Origin: Arthrobacter sp. KBS0702
GTDB taxonomy: Bacteria > Actinomycetota > Actinomycetes > Actinomycetales > Micrococcaceae
Assembly: GCF_005937985.2 (NCBI RefSeq)
Contig: NZ_CP042172.1
Coordinates: forward strand, 1,240,001-1,304,000
Reading direction: 5' to 3'
DNA length: 64,000 bases
Positions 56,138 to 64,000 of this stretch are shown piece after piece; the first letter of the stretch is position 1; each line of letters begins with the position of its first letter. The notes below the pieces were generated by a model. That model was given only the letters and a program-made list of their open reading frames with translations, had not been told where the DNA came from and did not search any database. The position numbers were made by a program, and so were the translations under genes.

Positions 56138-56732
56138 CCCGCAGGATGCGGAAGGACTTTGAGGTGCTCTCGCGGGTGACGGTGAAGCTGCTGTCCAGCT
56201 CGGCAGCGAGCCAGCGCTGAAGCGAATCCGAACCAAGGTTCTTCTGCACCACCAGCCACGCTGAACCGCCCGGCGCCAGCCGCGGCAGCCACAGGAGCAG
56301 CAGGGCGTGGAGTTCGTCCTTGCCGATGCGGATGGGCGGGTTGGACCAGATGGTGTCGAAGCGCAGCTCCGGGTCCACATCCGCGGGGGCGCAGGCGGTG
56401 ACGTTCTCCAGCCCCAACAGGGCGGCATTCTCATTCGTCAGGGTGACACAGCGTTCGTTCACATCCACCGCGAAGACCCGGGCATGCGGTGCCCTCAGCG
56501 CCATAGTCAGCGCGATCGGACCCCAGCCGCACCCGATGTCCAGCAGGTTCCCCTGCGGCGCGGGGGCCGGGACGTCCGCGAGCAGGACCGCCGTTCCCTT
56601 GTCGATGCCGTCCGGGCTGAAAATTCCGGAGGACGTCTGCAACGTCCGCCGCGCGCCGGCCAGCTCCACGGTCAAGGGCTTGCGGGTGAACGGCCCGGCC
56701 GGCTGGGCGCTGAAATAATGTGCAGACTCCAT
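56118..56732 (-). CDS. RsmC-like class I methyltransferase
   Basis: The 204-aa product is the C-terminal-type domain of RsmC-like rRNA guanine-N2 methyltransferases. SAM motif I is [20 protein letters not shown], and the N6/N2 amino-methyltransferase motif NPPI appears in [58 protein letters not shown] is the expected start, so ATG 56732 was chosen over the longer frame to 56834. The 16S rRNA or other target is not certain. Confidence 0.88.
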   Translation of the reverse strand: MESAHYFSAQPAGPFTRKPLTVELAGARRTLQTSSGIFSPDGIDKGTAVLLADVPAPAPQGNLLDIGCGWGPIALTMALRAPHARVFAVDVNERCVTLTNENAALLGLENVTACAPADVDPELRFDTIWSNPPIRIGKDELHALLLLWLPRLAPGGSAWLVVQKNLGSDSLQRWLAAELDSSFTVTRESTSKSFRILRVRKASR

Positions 56733-56841
56733 AACTGGCCAGATTAGTTGGCCCTCCGGCGGTATGGGAAACCGGCCCGGACCCGCCGGGACACGCCGGT
56801 CACCCGCGGCCCGACCCGTCCGGGGCGCGGGCATGGTCTGC

Positions 56842-56875
56842 TAACGTTAAAGACATGTTCTTGAACTTCAAGTAG
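56842..56875 (+). promoter_or_regulatory. Leaderless leader-peptide unit upstream of hflX
   Basis: TAACGT (56842-56847) as a -10 element predicts transcription starting at about 56855, exactly at ATG of a six-codon ORF, MFLNFK-stop (56855-56875). No ribosome-binding site precedes the ATG, in keeping with leaderless initiation. The -35 region is not consensus. Confidence 0.5.
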
Positions 56876-56880
56876 CCGGC

Positions 56881-56910
56881 ACGGGCCTCCCGTCTTCGTA
56901 GAGGTCCCGT
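56881..56910 (+). promoter_or_regulatory. Mutually exclusive hairpins after the leader ORF
   Basis: ACGGG (56881-56885) can pair with CCCGT at 56889-56893 (small hairpin). Alternatively the longer ACGGGCCTC (56881-56889) pairs with GAGG-T-CCCGT at 56901-56910. The two forms cannot coexist, the layout expected of a translation-sensitive attenuator. Confidence 0.45.
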
Positions 56911-57240
56911 CCCCGCAGCGACGCAGGTAGTTACCTTCCGCTCTGTGCGCCCCCATGATCGTCCTCAACTGGACCCACCGCCGGCGCCCGAACCTTGGAG
57001 TTTGGCAGTGCTCACCCGAGCCCGGCCGGGCGGACAGTCTCTCCCTCCCCACGGCGCCACCACGCCTGTTCCTTTCCCTTTCCCGGCGCTCCTTCTCGGA
57101 GCCCGCCCCAGCCTGCAGCGCCGCCGCCGCAGGCACGCCAGGAGGCACGCATGACCCCCAGCCGTCAGCCCAGCGCGAATACTGCGCCACAAGACGCCGA
57201 ACAGCACTATTCTGGAAGGGCAAACCCTTCAAAGGAGACC

Positions 57241-58818
57241 ATGACCAGTCAGCCCAACACCGGACCCGATTCAGCCTCCCAGGACATGACCCCTGCGGAA
57301 ATTCAGGCTGTCATCGACCGGATCCTCTCCAAAGACGCCCCCGCCCCCAAGGCCGGTCCCGGCACCGGACACCCCGGCGAGTCGAAGGCGGTGTTCGGCA
57401 AGGCGCAAGCAATCTCGCGGCTGGATGAGGAACACGGCAGCTACGACGGCGACCAGCAGGACCTCGAGGAGCGCCACGCGCTCCGCCGAACCGCCGGCCT
57501 GTCGACGGAACTCGAAGACGTCACCGAAGTCGAATACCGCCAGCTGCGCCTTGAACGCGTCGTGCTGGCAGGGCTCTGGACCGAAGGCACCCTCGCCGAC
57601 GCCGAGAACTCCCTGCGCGAGCTCGCGGCCCTGGCCGAAACCGCCGGTTCCGAGGTTCTCGACGGGCTCGTCCAGCGCCGCGCCAAGCCGGACCCGGGCA
57701 CGTTCCTCGGCTCCGGCAAGGCCCAGGAGCTCAAGGACATCGTGATGTCCACCGGCGCCGACACCGTCGTGGTCGACGCGGAACTGGCTCCTTCCCAGCG
57801 CCGTGGCCTCGAAGACATCGTCAAGGTCAAGGTCATCGACCGCACGGCCCTGATCCTGGATATCTTCGCCCAGCACGCCAAGAGCCGCGAAGGCAAGGCC
57901 CAGGTGGAACTGGCCCAGCTCGAATACCTGCTTCCGCGCCTGCGCGGCTGGGGTGAATCGATGTCCCGCCAGGCCGGTGGCCAGGTGGGCGGCGCCGGAG
58001 CGGGCATGGGTTCACGCGGCCCCGGTGAGACCAAGATCGAGCTGGACCGCCGGCGAATCCGCACCCGGATGGCCAAGCTGCGGCGGGAAATTGCCGCGAT
58101 GAAGCCGGCCCGGGAGACGAAGCGGGCCAACCGCCGCCGCAACGCCGTTCCGTCGGTGGCCATCGCCGGGTACACCAACGCCGGCAAGTCCTCGCTGCTG
58201 AACCGGCTGACCGACGCCGGCGTCCTGGTGGAGAATGCCCTGTTCGCCACGCTGGATCCGACCGTCCGCAAGGCCGAAACCTCGGACGGGCTGGGCTACA
58301 CGCTCGCCGACACCGTCGGATTCGTCCGCTCGTTGCCCACCCAGCTGGTGGAGGCCTTCCGCTCCACCCTGGAGGAGGTCGCGGATTCGGACCTGATCCT
58401 GCACGTCGTCGACGTCTCCCACCCCGACCCGGAGGGCCAGATCGCGGCCGTCCGCGCGGTGTTCAGCGAAGTCGACGCGCGCAAGGTGCCCGAGATCATC
58501 GTCCTGAACAAGGCCGACGCCGCCGACCCGTTTGTGATTGAGCGGCTCAAGCAGCGCGAGCCCCGCCACGTGGTGGTCTCCGCCCGCACCGGCGAAGGCA
58601 TCCCGGAACTGCTCAAGGCCATCAGCGAGGGCATCCCGCGGCCCAGCGTGAAGCTGGAACTGATGATCCCGTACAACCGTGGGGACCTGCTCAGCAAGCT
58701 GCATGAGACCGACGCGGAGATCATCAGCCTCGACCACGGGGAGACCGGTACCCGTGCCGTGGTGATGGTGCGCGAGGGGCTCGCCGCCGAACTGGATTCC
58801 TTCGTCAGCAATGACTGA
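57241..58818 (+). CDS. hflX: Ribosome-associated GTPase HflX
   Basis: HflX splits stalled or hibernating 70S ribosomes and in some bacteria confers macrolide/lincosamide tolerance. The 525-aa product has the N-terminal HflX domain (PDPGTFLGSGKAQELKDI, DAELAPSQRRGLEDIVKVKVIDRT). A Gly-rich linker (SRQAGGQVGGAGAGMGSRGPGETKIELDRRRI) follows. The G domain carries AGYTNAGKSSLLNRL (near residue 309), DTVGFVRSLP and NKAD. ATG 57241 with AAAGGAG upstream gives the expected N-terminus (MTSQPNTG). ATG 57151 with AGGAGG is an alternative. dinG overlaps its stop. Confidence 0.96.
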   Translation: MTSQPNTGPDSASQDMTPAEIQAVIDRILSKDAPAPKAGPGTGHPGESKAVFGKAQAISRLDEEHGSYDGDQQDLEERHALRRTAGLSTELEDVTEVEYRQLRLERVVLAGLWTEGTLADAENSLRELAALAETAGSEVLDGLVQRRAKPDPGTFLGSGKAQELKDIVMSTGADTVVVDAELAPSQRRGLEDIVKVKVIDRTALILDIFAQHAKSREGKAQVELAQLEYLLPRLRGWGESMSRQAGGQVGGAGAGMGSRGPGETKIELDRRRIRTRMAKLRREIAAMKPARETKRANRRRNAVPSVAIAGYTNAGKSSLLNRLTDAGVLVENALFATLDPTVRKAETSDGLGYTLADTVGFVRSLPTQLVEAFRSTLEEVADSDLILHVVDVSHPDPEGQIAAVRAVFSEVDARKVPEIIVLNKADAADPFVIERLKQREPRHVVVSARTGEGIPELLKAISEGIPRPSVKLELMIPYNRGDLLSKLHETDAEIISLDHGETGTRAVVMVREGLAAELDSFVSND

Positions 58819-60919
58819 ACCAGCGGTGGCCGAGGGGGAGGCCGCGCCGTCCGAGAGCCGCCCGTCCGGCAGCCGCCCGTCCGGCGAGCAGTTCGTGGTT
58901 GAACTGCTCGACCGGGCGGTCGCCGGCATGGGCGGCCAGAGCCGCGACGGCCAGCACGAAATGGCACGACAGGTGGCCCGCGCGATCGAGACCGGCGACC
59001 ACCTGCTGGTCCAGGCTGGCACCGGCACCGGCAAGTCCCTGGCCTACCTGATTCCACTGATCGCCCACTCGCTGGTCAGCGACAAGCCCACCCTGGTTTC
59101 CACCGCCACCCTGGCGCTGCAGACCCAGATTGTTGGCCGCGACCTGCCCCGGCTGCTCAAGACCATCACCCCGGCCCTGGACCGGCCGGTGAAGGTCGCC
59201 CTGGTCAAGGGCCGCTCCAATTACGTGTGCCGCCACAAGCTCGAGGGCGGCTTCCCTTCCGAGGAACCGTCCGAGGGCCAGTTGTTCTCCCTCGGCGAGG
59301 ACACGTCCGTGCCGCACTTCGCCGCGGCGATGGGCGGACCGTCGTCCCAGCTCGGCAAGGAAGTGGTCCGGCTCCGCGACTGGGCTGAGGACACCCAGAC
59401 GGGGGACCGCGACGAACTGATGCCCGGGGTGACCGACCGCGCCTGGCGGCAGGTCTCCGTCACCTCCATGGAGTGCCTGGGCGCGCAGAAGTGTCCGCTC
59501 GCCGCCGAATGCTTCAGCGAACTTGCCCGCCAGAACGCCGCCGACGCCGACGTCGTGGTCACCAACCACGCGATGCTGGCCGTCAGCGCCTTCGAAGGCC
59601 TCGCGGTCCTCCCGGAGTACGACGTCGTGGTGGTGGACGAGGCCCACGAACTGCAGGACCGGGTGACCGGCGCCGTGTCCGGACAGCTGTCCGTCGCCAT
59701 GGTGCACGCTGCCGCGTCGGGCGCCCGCAAGCACGCCGGAATCACCGTGGATGCGCTGAACAATGCCGCGTCCAACCTCGAACTCGCCATTGAGGGCGTT
59801 CCCAGCGGTTTGATGCCGAACGGACTGAACAGCGAACAACTCGATTGCGTGGACCAGTTGCGTGACGCCTGCCGCGCCGCGCTTTCGGACTCCAAGGGGG
59901 ACAGCGCCAACACCGCCGACGGCGGACGGCAGCTCGCCCGGTCCCGACTGATGGTGATCCTGGAACTCTGCGAACGGCTCCTGGCGGCCAAGGAGAACCG
60001 CGAGGTGGTCTGGTTCTCCCGCAACAGCAGCTTCGACCCGCAGCAGGGCTATTCGCAGCCTGATGACTCCGCGCCGGCCCTGATCAACATCGCCCCGCTC
60101 AGCGTCGCCGGGCGGCTGCGCGAGGGATTGTTCGCCGACCACACCGTCGTGCTGACCTCGGCAACCCTCGCCATCGGCTCGGCCTTCGAACCGGCGGCCG
60201 GAGGCCTGGGCCTGGTCGGCCCCGGCGCACCGAGCTGGACCGGCGTCGATGTCGGGTCCCCGTTCGAGTATCCGAAGCAGGGCATCCTCTACGTCGCCAA
60301 GCACCTGCCCAAGCCGGGCCGCGGGACCTCCCCGGAAGCCCTCGACGAGCTCGAAAAGCTGATCCGGGCCTCCGGCGGCGGCGCCCTGTGCCTCTTCTCC
60401 TCCCGGCGTGCCGCTGAAGAAGCCGCCGAAGCCATGCGGCCACGGCTGGGCCTGAGTATCCTTTGCCAGGGCGAGTCGACCATGACGGCACTCGTTAAGC
60501 AGTTCGCCGACGAGCCTGACACTTGCCTCTTTGGCACGATGTCGCTCTGGCAGGGCGTCGATGTGCCCGGAAACTCCTGCCGGCTGGTGGTGATCGACAG
60601 GATTCCGTTCCCGCGGCCGGATGACCCGCTCATGACCGCCCGCTCCCGTGCTGTGGCCCGAGCCGGCGGTAACGGCTTCATGAGCGTCTCTGCAACCCAC
60701 GCGGCCATCCGGCTCGCCCAGGGCGCCGGCCGGCTGATCCGCTCGACGTCGGACAAGGGCGTAGTGGCTGTCCTGGACTCCCGGCTGTCTACCGAGCGCT
60801 ACGGCGGGTTCCTGCGCGCCGCGCTGCCGCCGTTCTGGCCCACCACCGACCCGGCGGTGGCCCTGGCCGCCCTCGCACGGCTGGCCAAGGAAAGCCCAGC
60901 AAAGGAGACGGCCACCTAG
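58811..60919 (+). CDS. dinG: DinG-family ATP-dependent DNA helicase
   Basis: A superfamily 2 XPD-like 5'-3' helicase of 702 aa. It has Walker A AGTGTGKSLAYLIP (near residues 69-82) and the iron-sulfur cluster Cys (NYVCRHK, MECLGAQKCPLAAECF). Motif II is VVVDEAHELQD, and the helicase C domain is ALCLFSSRRAAEEAAEAMRP...LFGTMSLWQGVDVPGNSCRLVVIDRIPFPRPDDP...QGAGRLIRS. Four Cys remain, so the cluster should form. It overlaps hflX by 8 bases and converges on lexA. It likely resolves R-loops or G-rich structures. Confidence 0.95.
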   Translation: MTEPAVAEGEAAPSESRPSGSRPSGEQFVVELLDRAVAGMGGQSRDGQHEMARQVARAIETGDHLLVQAGTGTGKSLAYLIPLIAHSLVSDKPTLVSTATLALQTQIVGRDLPRLLKTITPALDRPVKVALVKGRSNYVCRHKLEGGFPSEEPSEGQLFSLGEDTSVPHFAAAMGGPSSQLGKEVVRLRDWAEDTQTGDRDELMPGVTDRAWRQVSVTSMECLGAQKCPLAAECFSELARQNAADADVVVTNHAMLAVSAFEGLAVLPEYDVVVVDEAHELQDRVTGAVSGQLSVAMVHAAASGARKHAGITVDALNNAASNLELAIEGVPSGLMPNGLNSEQLDCVDQLRDACRAALSDSKGDSANTADGGRQLARSRLMVILELCERLLAAKENREVVWFSRNSSFDPQQGYSQPDDSAPALINIAPLSVAGRLREGLFADHTVVLTSATLAIGSAFEPAAGGLGLVGPGAPSWTGVDVGSPFEYPKQGILYVAKHLPKPGRGTSPEALDELEKLIRASGGGALCLFSSRRAAEEAAEAMRPRLGLSILCQGESTMTALVKQFADEPDTCLFGTMSLWQGVDVPGNSCRLVVIDRIPFPRPDDPLMTARSRAVARAGGNGFMSVSATHAAIRLAQGAGRLIRSTSDKGVVAVLDSRLSTERYGGFLRAALPPFWPTTDPAVALAALARLAKESPAKETAT

Positions 60920-60937
60920 GCCGCTCACCCAACGACG

Positions 60938-60970
60938 AAGGCCCCGTCCGGAAAACCCGGACGGGGCCTT
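60938..60970. terminator. Bidirectional terminator between dinG and lexA
   Basis: A perfect 14-base stem (60938-60951 with 60957-60970) with an AAAAC loop. It has A-rich sequence on one side and TTCT on the other, so it can serve both converging genes. Confidence 0.92.
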
Positions 60971-61001
60971 TCTATGCCGGGCGCAGTACGTGCCGGCGGC
61001 G

Positions 61002-61751
61002 CTAGAGGGAGCGAAGCACCGAGACGACTTTTCCCATGATGACGGCATGGTCGCCGAGGATCGGCTCGTACTGGGTGTTCTGCGGGAGCAGCCAGGTGTG
61101 GCCGTCGCGCTGGCGGAACGTCTTGACCGTTGCCTCGTCGTCGAGCAAGGCAGCCACGATGTCGCCGTTGACGGCGTCGTTCTGGCGGCGGACGACCACC
61201 CAGTCGCCGTCGCAGATGGCGGCGTCGATCATCGAGTCGCCGGCCACCCGAAGCATGAACAATTCGCCGTGGCCCACCAGCTGGCGCGGCAGCGGCATCA
61301 CGTCCTCCACCACCTGGTCGGCCAGGATCGGGCCGCCGGCGGCGATCCGGCCCACGAAGGGCACCATTGCGGTGTCGGTGGCACTGGCGAGTTCCGAGAC
61401 CGCAACGCCGCCGACGGCCCGCAGGCCGGTGGACTTCGCCACCCCGGAGACCTTGGTGGCACCCTCGTCGAGCGTCAGGGGCAAAAGGACTTCCATGGCG
61501 CGGGGCCGTTTGGGGTCCCTCCGCAGGTAACCGAGCTTTTCCAACTGCGAGAGCTGATGGGTGACGCTGGAGAGGCTGGCGAGGCCGACGGTGTCGCCGA
61601 TCTCGCGCATCGAGGGCGGGTAGCCGTTGTCGGTCACGGACCGCTGGATGGTCTCCAGGATCTTCTTTTGCCGGACGGTGAGGCCCTTCGGCGCCCGGCC
61701 GGCCTGGGGGCTCCGCTGGGCGGCCCTCCCGCCGGCGGCTTGTGCTGCCAT
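61002..61751 (-). CDS. lexA: SOS repressor LexA
   Basis: The 249-aa product has the winged-helix DNA-binding domain ([53 protein letters not shown]). The self-cleavage site is Ala138-Gly139 (RIAAGG), with catalytic Ser173 (GDSM) and Lys210 (EATVK). ATG 61751 was chosen because GGAAAGG lies at a workable distance. GTG 61760 in the same frame sits directly on that site. An actinobacterial linker of about 35 residues between the domains is present. It is divergent from the LysM gene. Confidence 0.98.
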   Translation of the reverse strand: MAAQAAGGRAAQRSPQAGRAPKGLTVRQKKILETIQRSVTDNGYPPSMREIGDTVGLASLSSVTHQLSQLEKLGYLRRDPKRPRAMEVLLPLTLDEGATKVSGVAKSTGLRAVGGVAVSELASATDTAMVPFVGRIAAGGPILADQVVEDVMPLPRQLVGHGELFMLRVAGDSMIDAAICDGDWVVVRRQNDAVNGDIVAALLDDEATVKTFRQRDGHTWLLPQNTQYEPILGDHAVIMGKVVSVLRSL

Positions 61752-61827
61752 GTTCGCCACGCCTTTCCGTTCCGCCCGGCCGCCTGGGCTGCCGGGACCA
61801 ACTGGTCTGAAAATGTCAGACCCCGCT

Positions 61828-61845
61828 GATCAACTGCTGTTGATC
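61828..61845. repeat. Inverted repeat in the lexA leader
   Basis: GATCAAC (61828-61834) and GTTGATC (61839-61845) are perfect complements around a short TGCT loop. The hairpin lies about 77 bases upstream of the lexA ATG and may be in its 5' leader. Confidence 0.6.
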
Positions 61846-61894
61846 ACCACAAGTGGTTCTGCTGGTTCAAAAGTAGGCCAGCAGACACGCTTTT

Positions 61895-61910
61895 TCAAAC
61901 ATTTGTTCTA
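61895..61910. promoter_or_regulatory. Weak second SOS box near lexA
   Basis: TCAAACATTTGTTCTA keeps the spacing of the LexA consensus with two half-site mismatches. It is the closer of the two boxes to lexA, about 145 bases from its ATG. Confidence 0.5.
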
Positions 61911-61961
61911 GCGAGTCTCGACATTGTTCGTTCATAAGTGCTAAAACAGGAACTACAACGT

Positions 61962-61977
61962 TCGAATATGTGTTCGA
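61962..61977. promoter_or_regulatory. SOS box between lexA and the LysM gene
   Basis: TCGAATATGTGTTCGA matches TCGAAC-N4-GTTCGA at all but one position. Given the divergent layout it may control both genes. Confidence 0.9.
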
Positions 61978-62133
61978 AGTTAGTCGCCGGGACGGGATCT
62001 TTCGGTTCGGTTCTGTGTTCGAACGTAGTGATCAAGATTTGCGGTCCAGGTTTGCGTTAGATGGTTCGGCCGGTTGGCGGCGAGTACGTGGAGTACGCCG
62101 GGCGGCACAGATAAGTCCAGGAGGGCTCAGTTC

Positions 62134-62592
62134 ATGTCAGCAGTAAGCGCTATTTCCGGTTCACAGGTTTCCGTTCCCGTGCAGGCGTCACGGTTCGAGG
62201 CTTTCGGCCCGCACGGCATCTTCGACGGGCAGGAAGCCAGCCGCGGGCAGCGGGCTGTGCCTGCCGTTGCGCCCAGGCAGGCGCCGCTGCGGCTGACCCG
62301 CCGGGGCCGCTTCGTCTTCTTCGGCCTGCCGTTGATTCTGCTGGCTGCCCTCGTCCTTTCGCTCGCCGGTTTCCTGAATGCGCCGGCCAAAGCCGCCGAC
62401 TCGACCGCGGAGCTCTCGCTCACCCCTACGGTCACCGTGACGGTCCAGCCGGGGGAGTCGCTGTGGGCCATCGCCGGCGCAGTGGCACCGGAGCGCGACC
62501 CCCGCGACGTGGTCGCCGACATTGTGCAGCTCAACAACCTCGATGCCGCCCGCGTTATCCCCGGCCAGCAGCTCTACGTGCCCTCCAGGTAA
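62134..62592 (+). CDS. LysM-domain membrane protein, probable SOS cell-division inhibitor
   Basis: A 152-aa bitopic protein. A cytoplasmic N-terminal part (residues 1-58) precedes one transmembrane helix at 60-82 (VFFGLPLILLAALVLSLAGF), and a C-terminal LysM domain (VTVTVQPGESLWAIAGAVAPERDPRDVVADIVQLNNL...PGQQLYVPSR) lies outside. ATG 62134 follows CAGGAGGG; the longer frame lacks a site. Position and architecture equal YneA of Bacillus, ChiZ (Rv2719c) of Mycobacterium and DivS of Corynebacterium. All of those lie beside lexA and delay septation after DNA damage. Function here is inferred from that synteny. Confidence 0.88.
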   Translation: MSAVSAISGSQVSVPVQASRFEAFGPHGIFDGQEASRGQRAVPAVAPRQAPLRLTRRGRFVFFGLPLILLAALVLSLAGFLNAPAKAADSTAELSLTPTVTVTVQPGESLWAIAGAVAPERDPRDVVADIVQLNNLDAARVIPGQQLYVPSR

Positions 62593-62656
62593 TCCCCGGC
62601 CGCCCTCTGGAGGTCACAGTTTCGGGGCCGGGCGTGGTCTCACTTAAACTAGGCAC

Positions 62657-63775
62657 GTGACTGACCAGCTAGAGCGCCTCAACCGACTGCCCCTCCGGAC
62701 CAATCTGCGGGGGTTGCGGCCTTACGGCGCGCCCCAGCTGGATGTTCCGATCTTGCTGAACGTCAACGAAAACACCCATGGCGTCCCGGACGACGTCCGC
62801 GCGGCCATCGCAGAGGCAGTGACCGAGGCTGCCGCCGGGCTGAACCGGTACCCTGACCGCGAGTTCACCGAATTGCGGGAAGGGCTGGCCGAGTATCTCG
62901 GCCACGGCCTCGACGCCGCCAACATCTGGGCCGCCAACGGCTCCAACGAAGTCCTCCAGCAAATCCTCCAGGCCTTCGGCGGTCCGGGCCGCACTGCGCT
63001 CGGGTTCCCTCCCACGTACTCCATGTACCCGCTGCTGGCCGCCGGCACGGACACCGAGTACATCGTGGGGGTGCGTGCCGACGACTACGGGCTCAGTGCC
63101 GAATCGGCCGCCCGGCAGGTACGGGAGCTGAAACCCAACGTTGTCTTCCTCTGCTCTCCGAACAACCCCACGGGCACCGGTCTGGGTCTCGACGTCGTCG
63201 AGGCCGTCTACGAGGCCGGGGAAGCCAGCCAGACCATCGTGATCGTCGACGAGGCCTACCACGAGTTCGCCCACGACGGTACGCCCAGCGCCCTGACGTT
63301 GCTGCCCGGACGCGAGCGGCTGATCGTGTCCCGGACCATGAGCAAGGCCTTTGCCCTGGCCGGCGCGCGGCTGGGCTACATGGCGGCCGCGCCGGAGGTC
63401 ACCGATGCCCTGCGCCTGGTCCGGCTGCCATACCACCTGTCCGCCATCACGCAGGCCACTGCGCTGGCCGCGCTGCGCCACCGCGTGGCCCTGATGGCCG
63501 ATGTTGAAGACATCAAGCGCCAGCGGGACCGAATCGTCTCGGAGCTGACCCGGATGGGACTGAAACCGGCCGCTTCGGATTCGAACTACGTGTTCTTCGG
63601 CGGCCTCGACAACCCGCACGAGACCTGGCAGGGGCTGCTGGACGCCGGTGTGCTGATCCGCGACGTCGGAATCCCCGGCCACCTGCGCGTGACCGCCGGT
63701 ACTGAGACGGAAACCACAGCGTTTCTGCACGCGCTCGAACGCATCCTGACCGGCCACGAAGCACAGTCCGCCTAG
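62657..63775 (+). CDS. hisC: Histidinol-phosphate aminotransferase
   Basis: A PLP enzyme that aminates imidazole acetol-phosphate in histidine synthesis. The 372-aa product has NENTHGVPDDVRAA, ANGSNEVLQQILQAFGGPGRTAL, FLCSPNNPTGTGL, VDEAYHEFAHDGTPSAL and the Schiff-base lysine in SRTMSKAFALAGARLGYMAA (near residue 230). The arginine-containing HLRVTAGTETE lies near the end. GTG start. hisB follows after 69 bases, so a histidine operon begins here. Confidence 0.97.
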   Translation: MTDQLERLNRLPLRTNLRGLRPYGAPQLDVPILLNVNENTHGVPDDVRAAIAEAVTEAAAGLNRYPDREFTELREGLAEYLGHGLDAANIWAANGSNEVLQQILQAFGGPGRTALGFPPTYSMYPLLAAGTDTEYIVGVRADDYGLSAESAARQVRELKPNVVFLCSPNNPTGTGLGLDVVEAVYEAGEASQTIVIVDEAYHEFAHDGTPSALTLLPGRERLIVSRTMSKAFALAGARLGYMAAAPEVTDALRLVRLPYHLSAITQATALAALRHRVALMADVEDIKRQRDRIVSELTRMGLKPAASDSNYVFFGGLDNPHETWQGLLDAGVLIRDVGIPGHLRVTAGTETETTAFLHALERILTGHEAQSA

Positions 63776-63844
63776 ACTTAAGCCAGGACCCACGCACACC
63801 ACCGGCGTTCGCCGGGCGCCCGCCTCATCCAAAGGACACCCCAC

Positions 63845-64000
63845 ATGAGCAACACCGGAACTGCCGCTGCCGAGGCCCGGACCGCACGCCTCGAACGGAC
63901 CACCAGCGAGTCGTCCGTGCTGGTCGAGATCGACCTCGACGGCACCGGCGTCTCGGACATCAGCACGTCGGTGCCGTTCTACGACCACATGCTGACGGCG
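63845..64000 (+). CDS. hisB: Imidazoleglycerol-phosphate dehydratase, 3' end missing
   Basis: Only the first 52 codons are in the window: [20 protein letters not shown], then [11 protein letters not shown] and [13 protein letters not shown]. The last piece is the conserved metal-binding FYDHML motif of HisB. AAAGGA lies about 10 bases before the ATG. The enzyme dehydrates imidazole glycerol phosphate just before HisC's step. Confidence 0.95.
   Translation, partial: MSNTGTAAAEARTARLERTTSESSVLVEIDLDGTGVSDISTSVPFYDHMLTA

Larger units (their letters stand above)
56733..57240 (+). other. Long non-coding region before hflX
   Basis: About 500 bases without a convincing large gene. It holds a likely leaderless promoter and MFLNFK leader ORF (56842-56875) and alternative hairpins (56881-56910). 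An in-frame ATG at 57151 has AGGAGG upstream and would add 30 residues to HflX. The middle part (56950-57140) is Pro/Arg/Ser-rich in all forward frames and shows no clear product. Confidence 0.6.
61752..62133. other. lexA-LysM intergenic control region
   Basis: About 380 bases without a gene, AT-richer than its surroundings. It holds a strong SOS box (61962-61977), a weaker one (61895-61910) and GTTCGAAC (62017-62024), which is a palindromic half-site pair without spacer. A GATCAACTGCTGTTGATC inverted repeat lies at 61828-61845. Promoters of both divergent genes must lie here. Confidence 0.8.

Noticed and set aside
57151..57240. AGGAGG plus ATG as the hflX start
   Set aside because: In frame and plausible, but the added 30 residues (TPSRQPSANTAPQD...) do not look like the family N-terminus, while 57241 has AAAGGAG and the expected sequence. 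Kept as an alternative.
61914..61932. A third SOS-like sequence, TCGACATTGTTCG, near lexA
   Set aside because: The half-sites are wrongly spaced for LexA and too many positions differ.

Overview
The window is high-GC (roughly two thirds G+C) actinobacterial chromosome. Three things point to Arthrobacter, Pseudarthrobacter or a close relative in the Micrococcaceae: the gene neighbourhoods (ftsK-pgsA-cinA-clgR-recA-recX-miaB-miaA-dapF and lexA next to a LysM gene), the 13E12/DUF222 HNH gene, and the actinobacterial SOS boxes. Genus is an inference from gene order and protein character. Both window ends cut genes: infB on the left, hisB on the right.

Layout. 1-6.4 kb: infB (3' part), a large nested inverted repeat, rbfA with its own terminator, then a non-canonical insert (thioredoxin with zinc ribbon, a Trypco1-domain protein, a small membrane protein, an aminotransferase) before truB. 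6.4-14.7 kb: an accessory-looking stretch with two membrane proteins, a MarR regulator behind a coupled leader ORF, a Nudix hydrolase, a 13E12/HNH gene, a frameshifted MFS exporter, a methyltransferase, two lipoproteins, a P-loop kinase-like protein and a decayed DUF937 gene. 14.9-22.6 kb: ribF, the tryptophan-degrading pair kynA-kynU, rpsO, pnp and an M16 peptidase. 22.6-31.4 kb: a DUF1579-like gene, then a seven-gene operon (Liv-type ABC importer, acyl-CoA synthetase, TetR regulator, alpha/beta hydrolase) in which most neighbours overlap by 4 nt. 31.5-37.2 kb: molybdenum-cofactor genes on both strands (moaA-moaD; moeA-moaC-mog-moaE) around a membrane-anchored sulfite-oxidase-type enzyme. 37.3-44.8 kb: dapB, a membrane/TPR protein, a DUF418-type membrane protein, a Rox-like rifampicin monooxygenase with a RAE-like element, a small SOS-controlled gene, dapA and RNase J. 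45-61 kb: ftsK, pgsA, cinA, clgR, a MarR gene, a DUF3046 gene, recA, recX, miaB, miaA, dapF, an RsmC-like methyltransferase, hflX (behind a probable leaderless leader peptide) and dinG. 61-64 kb: lexA, a divergent LysM membrane protein that is probably an SOS division inhibitor, hisC and the start of hisB.

How it fits together. Most of the window is conserved housekeeping: translation initiation, ribosome maturation, RNA decay, lysine/DAP and histidine synthesis, tRNA modification and DNA repair. An SOS circuit can be read directly: lexA, recA, the LysM gene and an uncharacterised 150-aa gene are associated with three near-identical boxes (TCGAATATNTGTTCG). At the 150-aa gene the box fills the spacer between -35 and -10, and the transcript should be leaderless. 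Next to it is a divergent rifamycin-inactivation gene with its own element. These two loci, the hflX leader, the infB-rbfA nested repeat and the thioredoxin/Trypco1 pair are the best leads for something new. No CRISPR array, rRNA, tRNA, prophage or intact insertion sequence was seen.
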